From Puccinellia tenuiflora (lineage: Eukaryota > Streptophyta > Magnoliopsida > Poales > Poaceae): a DNA stretch of 64,000 nucleotides. The number at the start of each line of letters is the position of its first letter. Position 1 is the stretch's first letter. The notes beneath the pieces were generated by a model, which did not search any database, was not told the origin of the DNA, and saw only the letters and a list, made by a program, of their open reading frames with translations. The stretch spans positions 310,001-374,000 of the forward strand of contig QRDG01000871.1 of the NCBI GenBank assembly GCA_012064385.1, in the 5' to 3' direction. The translations under genes and the position numbers were made by a program. Of the stretch, positions 53,985-63,854 are shown one piece after another.

Positions 53985-55190
53985 ATGGAGATCTTGATCA
54001 AGGTCTGCGTCGGTTTCGTCGCCAGATTCTTCGGCAAGGTCTGCGTCGGCCTCATCGCCAAGTTCATCGACAAGGTTCGCATCGACCTCAGGTTCATCGA
54101 CAAGGTCCGCATCGACCTCAGGTTCATCGACAAGGTCCGCGTTGACATCAGGTTCATCGAGAAGGTCCGCGTCAACCTCAGGTTCATCGACAAGGTCTGC
54201 GTCGGCCATGTCGCCAGTTTCTCCGACAAGGTCCGCGTCGACCTCAGGTTCATCGACAAGGTCTGCGTCGACCATGTCGTTAGGTCCCATGACAGGATCT
54301 GCCTCAGCCGCGCCGCCAAGTCCAGCGTCAAGGATGGCGCGGAAGAAAAAGGCCAGGACCGATGTGGAGTATCTGCGGTACCCGGGGCTCGGCTTCAACC
54401 CTGAAGAGTCCTCGGCGACACCTACTGCCCAAGGTCAAGTTCACGGGATTCAGTTCGTCCCCCAGCAGTGCACGCCAGCCCGGTTGCCGATGAGAAGAAG
54501 CCTCAAGGAAGTGCTACAGGCATCGATGTACCTCTTTGCCCGTGGACGCGCGGAGCGAAGGAGGAACTCTGCTTGGAAACACCACCTGCGGCACTCCTCC
54601 AAGAGAAGGAGAGTCAGAGCCTGAGCAAGAAGAGCGAGCTTTCCGATGGAGATCCCCATGTACATGTGCCGCAAGAGATCCAGATCCCTCTGGGCGAAGA
54701 TGGTCAGCCAGGAACCTAGTGCTTGTATCATCAATCCGATAGACACAATGTTGATGACTGCCGTGAGCTCAAAAAGCGCCCGAGAAGCGGGGAGTGCTAC
54801 ACCTGTGGAGAACTTGGTCACCTCAGCAGGAACTACCTTCTCAACCCGAGATTAAAGAAAGCCAAGAAAAAGAAATCACCGAGAACCTTCGCCAATGTTT
54901 CCACTCAGACCGACAATCTAGACGAATCCTGCTCGCCACCAGCTACGCAAAGAACACAAGAAAGTCAGAGAATGACCGTCACCAGTTGGAGAATAGTGGG
55001 ATCTGCCGGGTCACATCGTGACGATACACCCGGGACCAAGTGGACCTCCCCAGAAGTACTGTACTGCAAAATGGTTGGCCTCCGGGCAACAAGGATAAAG
55101 AGCCAGAGAGGGTCTCCTGACTGGCACCATGAGGGTGTCAGCAAGGCGGACATGCTTTCAAGCGGCACCGGAAACAAGAGGGTCTCCGGA
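53985..55190 (+). pseudogene. H1 gag region, heavily decayed
   Basis: No single frame spans the region. The first 300 bp are a 30-bp minisatellite. A frame from about 54334 (MARKKKARTDVEYLRYPG) may be the gag start. Near the end a frame encodes HQSDRHNVDDCRELKKRP and a knuckle CYTCGELGHLSRNY (54794-54835) whose last Cys is Tyr. The capsid core normally found before it is missing, so a large deletion is likely. The order knuckle-after-HQSxxHxxxxCxEL is typical of Tat-lineage gag. No protease, RT or integrase follows. Confidence 0.55.
53990..54290 (+). repeat. 30-bp minisatellite in H1
   Basis: About ten imperfect copies of a unit like GGTTCATCGACAAGGTCCGC plus ATCGACCTCA. In one plus frame it encodes FIDKVRIDLR repeats; in a minus frame it encodes Asp/Glu-rich DEPEVDADLV repeats. 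Confidence 0.85.
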
Positions 55191-55265
55191 CCGGCACCAT
55201 AAGGGTGTCAGAAAAACGGACATGCCTTCACGCGGCATCGGGAACACGAGGGTCTCCGAACCGGG
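55111..55265 (+). repeat. 70-bp tandem repeat in H1
   Basis: Two full units and the start of a third, each beginning GGTCTCC, at 55111, 55181 and 55251, with GTGTCAG and CGGACATGC inside. Confidence 0.85.
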
Positions 55266-55874
55266 GCCAATGGGCCCTAGCCAATAAGGTCCTGCACCAA
55301 TGGAGGCTGGCTGGGCAGACGACTATTTCAGCACGGGTCCCTAATCCTGTGGGTAACCATAGGCAGGGCAGAGTTATGTCTTAAAAACGGCATAGAAGAC
55401 CCACCATGGCGGCAGCGTGACGAAACAATTGCTGAAATATTTTAAGGAGGTCGACACTGAGCTAAGTATAAACGTGCTTGCACGGGCTTTTTCCTTGTTG
55501 CATCTGTTTTATGCATTTTGGCTAAAACGAAAGCGAGCGTTGTTTTGGGGTGGCGCCTCCGCGACAAAACTGTCAGTTTCCCTCGGGCAGTGGAGTCGTG
55601 GGCTGAGGTCCGTGTGGTCAAAAAATGGTGGGTTCTTGGGGGGATGCGCCCTGTGTCGGTAGTTGAGATCCGTCTGATTGCCCACGGCTGGTTAGCTCTC
55701 ACGCCCACTAACCCTTCCCGAGAGCGTTAAGCGTCCACGAATGCAATAAAACGGATAAAACTTGGAAAAAGTTTATTTACATTCTAGATGTGCAAAGTTT
55801 ACAATTGTTATTTGGTGGCACGACTCCCAAAACGCAGTTCACAATCCTTGGTATTGTCTTGTTTGCTTTCAGGG
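55191..55874. other. Non-coding part of H1
   Basis: Between the gag remnant and the end of the antisense gene. Apart from the repeat units above I see no supported gene, promoter or RNA here; in autonomous Tat elements pol would be expected. Confidence 0.45.
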
Positions 55875-58471
55875 TCACTTGTCGTTCTTGCGGGAGAGAT
55901 ACTTCATGATCTCGTTCACCTGGCAGGTTACCTCAGGATCGGACAACATCTCGGGGGTAAGGCCCTCCAGGTCGGGCAGCGAGGGAGGTTGCTGATGCCG
56001 CCGACGGAGGGTCGCGACGAACTGGGTGGCCACCTACCGGGCCGCAACCCTTCCCTCCTGGAGGGTGGCCTTGCTCACGCTCCCCTTGATGCCACCGACA
56101 AGCGAAGCCACAAGCTCTAGGAATGAAGGGTAACACCGGAGGGAGTAGGAGTGTTCCCTTGATAGGGCGGGCAAGCCTGTCACCTTCAGTGCAGCCAGCG
56201 CATCCACGATCTTCGACGACCCATCGTGCATCTGGAGCAGGAGCTCGTCATTGCCCCGCTGGTGGTTGCGGAAATCACTCTCCTCCTTGGCATGCGCCTC
56301 CTTGGCCTTCGCCAGGTCGCCCTGCACTGCCTTGAGCTGTTTGGACAGCTCCTCGTGCCGGTCCCAGGCAATCTACGCCTGCGACTTGCTCATTTCCATG
56401 GCTTCCCCATTTTCAGCGAGTTCCTTGGCTTCGGTCCGCCGCATGATGTTCATGTGTTCGGCGGCTTCATCCCGAAACTTCACCGCGCCCTCCAGATTCC
56501 GGATCTTCTCTTCCAGCGCGACCCGGTGAGCGCCTGCGCTCTTCTTGAACTCTTCAGCTTCGGCAAGAGCTATCTTCTGCGCGTCGATAGTGGCTATCAA
56601 CGACGCAATCCTCGCTGCATGCTCATTCCGCTCATCTCGAGCCTGCCAGAAGTCCTCCCGGACTTGTCCCCGGTGCTTCACCTCATAGGCGAGGTCTTTC
56701 TTCAACCTGGAGATCTCCCGGTCTGTCGAAGCGATGGCCTCGTCTTTCCCTCAGATGGTCTCCGCTGTTTCCGCTTTCACCTCAATGCGAGTCCACCCCG
56801 CCACATTCAGCATCCCTTGCTCTAGGCGTTCCTTGTCGAGGGATGCCCTGGCCTGAAACATCTCCTCTGCCTTGAGGTAGGCCTTCTCCTGAGCTTCAAA
56901 CGTGCGAAGGCGCTGCTGCAACTCTTCATGTTGATGAGACAGCCTGAGCTCGCGAGCGTTGAGCAACTCCTTGTCCGCTGCCACCCGCTCCTCTCGGGCG
57001 TGCACTTCCTCCTCCCGGGAGGAGGGAGAGGGCGCCTGCCGCCCAACCTCGGCCTTCACGAAGGCCAAGAACTCCCGGACGTTGGGGAATGTCCTCGTGA
57101 ACCCTGGCGCCGGGCCTGCTGCCCGTGGGTCAGGGTGGGGGCTTGCGAGCCACGACACTGAGGTGCCGCCGGGAGCCTGCTCGGTCTCAACGCCAAGTTC
57201 TGGGCGGACCGCTGGGGGCTCAACATCGCCCTCACCCCCGGCGCGGTCCTCCGCCTCGTGATCTGCATCGACAACGAAATGTCAGCCTCTAGGGGTGGCA
57301 TCGCGGTCACCCGGGGGTGATGAAGACGACTCCGGAGGGAGTTACCTGAAGACGGTACGGAAGCTGCCGGGTCCCGACCCGAGGCGACCTGTTCCTGCCC
57401 ACGAGGGGACGATATCCGGGCTGCCATCGGCGGCGACCCTTCAGCTCCTCTCTCCGGGGATCCAGCCCCCGGAGAGGTGCTGACAGGAGACGGGAACTCC
57501 TCCGCAACCGCCGCAGAGCTCTCCGCGGCCTCTCCCGCCTCCTCATCTTCATCGACATGAGCGCGCTTCCGGGGGCTTCCTAACCCGGAGGACCTGCGAA
57601 CGCACAACGACGGTCAGGGCAGACGCAATCCCTGGCAATCGCGGAAGGATCAGGGTGGAAGTCCAATCTCACCTCGGGGCTTGCTTGGCACCGGAGAAGC
57701 CCCATCGCTTACCCACCAAATCTTCGAAGAGATCCGGCGCCGACACGCTCTCGTCGTCTCCGTCGTCGGCAAGAATCGGGGACGGGAGGGCTTCGGATTC
57801 TCCATCTGACTCCTGCCCCGCCGGCATGTTCGGAGGTGCTGGCCGCTCAGGGAGCGGCTCTACCTCAGCACCTTCTCCACTCACGGGCACTTCTTCCTCG
57901 CCTCGGAGGGGCGCAGGGGGTGAACGTCGGCCCTGCTCTTCCGGGGCCGCCTCGTGCTCGTCTTCATCGCCAAAAGGCCCCGGTTCTTCCAGGGAAAAGT
58001 CACCGATAGGCGGCCCCGCCGCCATCAAAGACCTCCCGCGGGCTGTCGACTGCCTGGGCACCGGGGGCGGATCCAGGAACTCGGTACCCTGAAGCCCGTA
58101 GGCATTGCACCGCGGCATGGGAGGCACGATGTCTCCACCCTCGGGACAATCGAGCAACGAGAGAACTCCTAGCGGATGACAATATGGCTCTCCCGAGAGC
58201 AGGAAGGCCATCTTCCCCCTCAGCAGCTTCGGCGACACCCGGGTCCCCATCTCCTAGCGGGCCTCCCATAGCGGCTGAGGCCTGCGCTGCAGCGGGGTCA
58301 TCTCTCGCTGGACGAAGTTGCCAGTAATCATAGCACAAGTCACCTTGCTAGCAAGGAGCTCCGCCAGCCTCCTAATGACCGGGAGGAGGGCTTCGTCCTG
58401 AGAGCTCACATCCCTGGAGTTGGCTAAGCTCCCGGCCGGGGCAGTTGGCACCAGAAGATGGGGGCTGAGGT

Positions 58472-59505
58472 TGATGTAGCCCCACATGTGGACAACACCA
58501 TGGACACCATGCCAAATGGCCCAATGACAAGATCAAGAGTCAAGGCTCTTCATGAAAAGGTGACCTCGCTCCTCTCGATGTGTGATCTCGACCTTCCTTT
58601 GAATTGTTTGCTACCTCATGCCGGTACCTTGTGTATACTCAGAATCTACCCGGAAGATGACCCACAATGGAGTCAAGAAGATGGCCAAGAGGAAGTCCAA
58701 GAAGATGGGCAAGAAGAGGAAGGAGGCAAAAGCTCAAGGCGGAGCCAGCCGGCCTCCAGGCCGGCCTGGGCCGGCCCCCAGGCCGGACCCCCACCCGAGT
58801 CGGCCGGCCTCCAGGCCGGCCTAGGCCGGCCCCCAGGCCGGGCCTCCACCCGACGCAGCCGGCCTCCAGGCCGGCCCAGACCGGTTTCCAGGCCGGACCT
58901 CCACCCGACGCAGCCGGCCTCCAGGCCGGCCTAGGCCGGTTTCCAGGCCGGCCCTCCACCCGACGCAGCCGGCCTCCAGGCCGGCCTAGGCCGGTTTCCA
59001 GGCCGGGTCTCCACCCGACGCAGCCGGCCTCCAGGCCGGCCTAGGCCGGTTTCCAGGCCGGAGCCCCACCTCCCTGCCTCGTTTTGTACTAAGACTATAA
59101 ATAGCTTTCCCCTTTCCCCATTTGAGGGCAGACTGAATTTGAGACTTGTGTGAGCTATGCTCCTCCTCCCTCGTAGCTAGGGTGCCTCGTTGAGGTAGAT
59201 CTTGTTGTTGCTACTCTTTCACTACGGTGTCTCTAGTAGTGCAAACCAATCTTTCACTGCGGTGATTCTATTGGATCGGTGGACCGGCCGGTAAGAGCAA
59301 TCGGTTTCAACAAGAGTAAGTTTGGCTTTGATTCTTCGATCCAAAGGCTACCTTTTTGAGGGTTTGTTGTTGGGTGGAGTTCTCAGCAGGATTTGCTAGT
59401 TATCCTTGTGTTTGCCCACGAATCTCCCTCGCTACCCTCCGTGTTCTTCGTGTTCATCCCCGTTTTCTCCTCAAATCCGTGAAGATCGGGCCTAGCCCTA
59501 CATCA
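58472..59505 (+). mobile_element. Family-B solo LTR
   Basis: 1,034 bp with TGATGTAG...CTACATCA ends and TSD GAGGT at 58467-58471 and 59506-59510. It matches the B1 LTR in reverse complement (16558-17595), including the tail frame GPMTRSRVKALHEKV, the array and the TATA box (59096-59103). Only one LTR remains, so B internal sequence was removed by recombination. Confidence 0.93.
58741..59065 (+). repeat. 55-bp GGCCGG minisatellite in B solo LTR
   Basis: CGACGCAGCC marks successive units at 58851, 58906, 58961 and 59016, exactly 55 bp apart. Each unit has CCGGCCTAGGCCGG or a variant, a 14-base perfect palindrome. The array ends about 30 bp before the TATA box. Confidence 0.92.
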
Positions 59506-59994
59506 GAGGTTGTCTGCCAAGATGAAGTAGCAGTTCCGCATCCACTCTCCCTAGTTGGGGTGGATCTTCGCTTCCGGGTACTGGTGCATCGTTTCTTTCC
59601 TGAGGCAGAAGGACACTCCTCCCGCTATCCACTTCGACCTCCCCGTGCAGGGCATGAAGTAGCGTCGGAACAATGCCACGGAGGGCATCACGCCGACGAA
59701 TGCCTCACAAGCGTACGCAAAGGTAGCCAAGATCAGCGCCGCGTTTGGGTGCAGATGGAGCATGTGCAGCCCGAACGCTTCCAGGATCGCCATGAAGAAA
59801 TCATAAAAAGGAGGGAGCAATCCCGCCACGGAGAAGTCGTGGAAGGTCACCACTTCGCTGTCTCGCTGGGGGCTTGCGTACGGGATGATCTTTAGCTGGT
59901 CGCCCCCAAGGAATTCCGCGGCAAGCACGCCGCGGGCGCGAGCAATCCCCTCCTCGCTCGCAAACATACTCGGAGAGAACAAGGCTCGAGTTAC

Positions 59995-60264
59995 TGTAGA
60001 ATTGTATTGAATAATAATCGATTGCAATATTGTGCCGGTTACAAGAGGTATATATGAGGGGCATAGGCCACCGACCTAGCCTACCACAAACCGAATAGGA
60101 CTCTAAAACACAATTACAACTTGTATTCTAACATCCCCCCGCAGTGTCAATGGTAGGCTCGACGACGTTGAGACTGAAAAGAATGTCTTGAAACGGAGTA
60201 GTCGCCAGGACTTTAGTAAAGATATCAGCGAACTGAGCAGAAGTAGGCACGTGTAGAACACGAA
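59995..60264 (-). mobile_element. Copia element fragment (3' pol end and short LTR)
   Basis: On the minus strand 60264 to about 60140 encodes VLHVPTSAQFADIFTKVL, the typical C-terminal end of a Ty1/copia RNase H domain, followed by a purine-rich GCGGGGGGA tract and an LTR of about 139 bp (60133 to 59995) with ends TGTTAGAAT and ATTCTACA. The rest of the element is missing: G1's LTR starts at 60265. A TSD partner for 59990-59994 (GTTAC) is not seen. Confidence 0.75.
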
Positions 60265-61643
60265 TGATGAGGACATCCCTAGTCCTTTACCATTTTCTTC
60301 TATCGACGATGTTGCTGCTCAAGACAAGCCCAATGAAGTGAGGATTGGACCAATGACAAGAGCTCGTGCCAAGCTACTTGGACAACAGGTGAACTCACTC
60401 TTAATTGAATATAATGTTTGTGATGTTGAGAACTTTATACTGCCTAAGTCTATGCATCTGTGTATGATCAGGTTTGTTGATAACACAAGCATTGGAGGAG
60501 GACCCGAGGAGCAGCAAGAATCGGAGCACAACGACACCTATGGCGCGAGGGAGGAGCGGGAGGAATGCGCAAAGGAGGAAGAAGAAGAACTGGCAGCCCG
60601 GCCTGAGGCCGGCCTCAGCCCGGCCAGGCCGGCCAGGCACCCGAAGGCCCCGGCCTCAGAGGCGCAGGAAGGCCGGCCCAAGCCCGGCCTAGGCCGGCCA
60701 GGTGCCCGAAGCATCCGGCCTCCGCCCGGCCTCAGCCCGGCCTCAGACGAGTTTAGGCCGGCCATGTACCTGATGAGGCCATAACTAGGCCGGATACGAC
60801 CAACAAGACCATAGTTGATCAAGAAATGATGGGAACACGAAGATACATGATTAGGTGTTATTCAATAAGTTCTCCCACGTCACCTTGGGTCCAAAAGAAG
60901 TTAGAGATCAAGTTCTTCACGTTCAGGACGCAGATTCGGACTGCAGAAATATACCTGACTTCAAATGAGGATAACTTTTGCATCCGGACTCCGAATTGGG
61001 TGATTCTTGTTTTGTTGGAAAGAGGAACTCGTGAACTTTCCAACACAATTGGCCGCACCTCCAAATTCATTACGAGCATAAATTGGCGTCCAAAACAGTA
61101 CAAGGCTGTTGCAGAAACTGGGCCAGATTTCGAGTCAAAAGGTGTTGCGTCACCTCTAATTGGGCCCAAAGGCCTTGTACGAATTAGGGTTCAGTTTTGG
61201 GTGTCTTGGGGCGTGCTACCACCTCCTTGGCCACCACCCAAGGCTATCCTCCTTATATACCCCCCATAGGTCATCGTTTAGACTTGGATTTTGTTTAGTT
61301 AAAAAGAACTCAGCTTTTGCTAGTCTTCGCCATAGGCACGAGTGTCGGCTAGACCTCCTGTACTACGCACTTGCAAGATCCCACCTTCATCAATAAAGTT
61401 CATCTTCCATCCGCAATTCTTGATTGCATTATTGGTTCTTACGTGTTTCTCGATTGCAGGAAGAACTAGATCTTTTAGATCAGGCCGATCGAGCTTTCGC
61501 AGGATTGGTAACTCCTGGAGATTGGTTTAGCGATTGCATTGGCGCTGCGTACGTGTGCGTAGAAGTCGGATCGCCAAGGTCGAACTCCACCAAAATCGAC
61601 TTATCACATCTCATCGAAAGATCGGACTACCTTTGCCCTATCA
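60265..61643 (+). repeat. 5' LTR of G1, composite
   Basis: 1,379 bp, about 450 bp longer than its relatives. The first 230 bp resemble family D (tail frame GPMTRARAKLLGQQVNSLL ... ILPKSMHLCMIRF). The middle (about 60590-60780) is GGCCGG-rich, then about 450 bp of unrelated sequence follow. From about 61246 to the end it is nearly identical to the F2 LTR (43215-43603). TATA-like TTATATACC near 61251. Confidence 0.85.
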
Positions 61644-61645
61644 AG

Positions 61646-61655
61646 TGGTATCAGA
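61646..61655 (+). other. Primer-binding site of G1
   Basis: TGGTATCAGA two bases after the LTR end. Confidence 0.88.
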
Positions 61656-63089
61656 TTTCAGGTTGCTCGGTGAGAAAATTTATCCCTAGATTAGATCTGT
61701 TTTTCATACCTATACTACACGAAAAAGCCATACAAAAAAATATAGATTAGTTATCCTTGTCCAAGACACTTATAGCCTTTTCGCCATATTACTTAGTTTT
61801 TGTTTTGTTGAATTTTTCGTTACATCGTGTGTCGAGTTGCTGGTTTCTAGTGTCCAGATTTTTAGAGGCTTGAGTTCTAGTCACAATTTGTCACGCTGCA
61901 TCCCCTTTTGTTCGTCTTCCGTCGCCTCTTTATCTCCACGATATATCTTCCATAGTTTTCCTCCACTGTCATATTTTTCCTGTATCATCGCAGCTGTCGT
62001 TGTTGCACCGCTGCCTCTTGCACACCATTGTTTGTTCGCCTCCACCTGTCATAGAATCCAGCGTCTTCGTCCGGTTCTGCAAAAAAAAAAAAAAAAAAAA
62101 ACAAGGCCGTTTGCGATCGGTCAAAGAGAAAAAGGAAAGGGAAAGATAGCGTTCAGATCTGTTGGCCTTCCGGACTTGATCCCCACGTTTGCTGTTTTCC
62201 TTGGCAAGTTTGGATCGGCACCATTTAAAAAAAAAAGGGCGATCTCATCTTGGCTTTGTGGAAATAGTACTATCTTGACGTACAGGTTTCCCTTAGACAG
62301 ATTGACATATCAATAAGTGCGTACAAGTTCCAAAAAAAAATCTTGTGCCTTGGTATTTGCTGCCGCACACACATGCAAAGCTTCTCTTGTTTGTGGCACT
62401 AATCAATCCGCTGTTCGTTGTGATCATTGCTTGGGTCGGATCAGTTTGGAAAGATTGGATCTGGTTTTTTTTTTCCAGCGGATCGGTCAAAAAAAAAAAA
62501 AATCGATTCATTATTGAGCAGTCAGCTTCGTACCTTCATCTTGGACTTGTCCTTGGTCGCCTCTTCTACCTCAAACGTGGAGCTGAAAATAAATAAATAG
62601 ATCAGGTTATTTGTTTCGACCGACAACTTGTTGCTCTGCCATATCTTCTGAGCTAGTTGTTTCTCCGGTCGTGAAAGTGCACCACAAGTTTTAATTCTAC
62701 AGCGCAGAAAAATTCTTTTCGGCCCATCTTTTCGTGATTACGTCTGTGTCATCGGCTCCCGTCTCTAGTACAGTCTAGTCTAGAACCAGCACTTGACATA
62801 CTTTGAGCAGATTTTCAACTTTACATTGACTAACGTGATTGTGGTTCCACATATATATATAAGCCTACCTACAGCTCCACATATTTCTACTACGTGCATT
62901 GTGCTCTCGCCTGCCAATCGCTTTATCTAATCTTTGGGGTGCTGATCTTTGTGGTTGCCGTGACGCCCTCCTGCTTGGTAAGGAACTTGTAAGAGCTTCA
63001 TATTTTGCTTGACGGATTGCGTGTTTGCCACCACATTCCAGTAGTTGATAGGAACATATACTTGTGATTTGTTTCTTGTTCTACTAATC
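61656..63089 (+). other. Leader of G1
   Basis: About 1.4 kb without a supported gene; several long A or T runs (near 62081, 62230, 62330, 62490). Its end (TGACGCCCTCCTGCTTGGTA) is nearly identical to the F1 leader near 37840. Confidence 0.6.
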
Positions 63090-63854
63090 ATGGCAGGTTC
63101 CGGAGTTAGGAGTTCTTGGGCTGCGTCTATAGTTGGAGATTTGCCACCACCTACAAACAAGCAAGAACCATCACGAGAGGTACAAACACATAAAACAACT
63201 CATGATCAGGCTATCGTTTTTATGCCACCTTTTGCGGGTCGTTATAAACCTGATAAATATATTGAATGGGAATTTGAGTTAAATGCTATATTTGTGACTC
63301 ATAATTTTTCTGAGTGTGAGAAAGTAAAAACTGCCATTAGTACATTCACTGATTTTGCATCTATTTGGTGGAATGAATATTGTCGATCATATCCTGATTA
63401 TATACCTACTACTTGGCATGATCTACAACTTGCTATGCGATATCGATTTGTTCCATCATACTACACTCGTGACATGGTTAAGAAATTGCAAAACTTGAAA
63501 CAAGGTAATAAAAGTGTAAAAGAATATTATGATGATTTAGAAACTACCTTGTTGCATGCATTCGTAGAAGGAAATGAAGAAGACTTTATGGATAGATTTT
63601 GGAGAGGGTTAAACCATGATATTCAAGACATGCTAATTCATGAGGAGTGCTATCCTATGGATCGTTTGTATTGTCTTTGTTGCAAAGCTGAACAGGAAAT
63701 AAAGAGAAGCGTTGCCGCTACGATAACCAAGCGTCAGGTGCATATCCCAAGAGTTCAGTCGGTTGTCACTTCCACCATTGCACCTACTATGGGAACCATG
63801 TCTGCTAATCATAGTCAAAGGTATCGGACTACCTACTTATTGAATAACACCTAA
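63090..63854 (+). pseudogene. G1 gag, truncated
   Basis: Starts MAGSGVRSSWAASIVGD, as E1 gag starts MAGSG. The N-terminal part is much shorter than in E1 and F1. The capsid-type core is clear: KYIEWEFELNAIFVTHNF, FASIWWNEYCRSY, MRYRFVPSYYTRDM, KSVKEYYDDLETTLL, RFWRGLNHDIQDML. The frame runs into inverted LTR sequence at 63835 and stops at 63854; the zinc knuckle and everything after it are missing. Confidence 0.85.

Larger units (their letters stand above)
55875..59994 (-). pseudogene. H1 antisense gene: gypsy-type transposon domain plus coiled coil
   Basis: Runs opposite to H1. The N-terminal part (59994 to 59511) resembles the plant domain named putative gypsy-type transposon (Pfam PF04195): GLLPPFYDFFMAILEAFGLH, LHPNAALILATFAYACEAFVG, then WIAGGVSFCLRK and GEWMRNCYFILADNL. 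A family-B solo LTR (58472-59505) splits it. After it come VQREMTPLQRRPQPLWE (near 58290), an acidic Pro-rich part with likely introns (58240-57100), and a coiled coil of about 350 residues (57158 to 56034) ending MLSDPEVTCQVNEIMKYLSR and TGA at 55875-55877. In-frame stops lie at 59551, 56751, 56373 and 56034. The last two fit CAG to TAG. The start is lost to a copia fragment. Function of this family is unknown. Confidence 0.75.
45391..60000 (+). mobile_element. H1: Tat-like Ty3/gypsy element, 3' end not seen
   Basis: LTR from 45391 (TGTCGCAACAG) to about 53923 (CACGACA), split by E1; the termini TGTCG/CGACA are perfectly inverted. Next is the primer site AGCGCGCCAGGTAGGGGG, as in grass Tat/RIRE-type elements, then a decayed gag region, then no visible pol, and then a long gene on the opposite strand. 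Inside H1 are E1, a family-B solo LTR and a copia fragment at its far end. The right border is not defined; 60000 is only the approximate end of H1-derived sequence. Confidence 0.7.
60265..63834 (+). mobile_element. G1: Ty3/gypsy element, truncated in gag
   Basis: LTR (60265-61643), primer site, leader and the gag core are present; the element then breaks at about 63834 against an inverted G-type LTR fragment. Gag and leader are related to E1 and F1. The five bases before the LTR (ACGAA, 60260-60264) cannot be paired. Confidence 0.85.
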
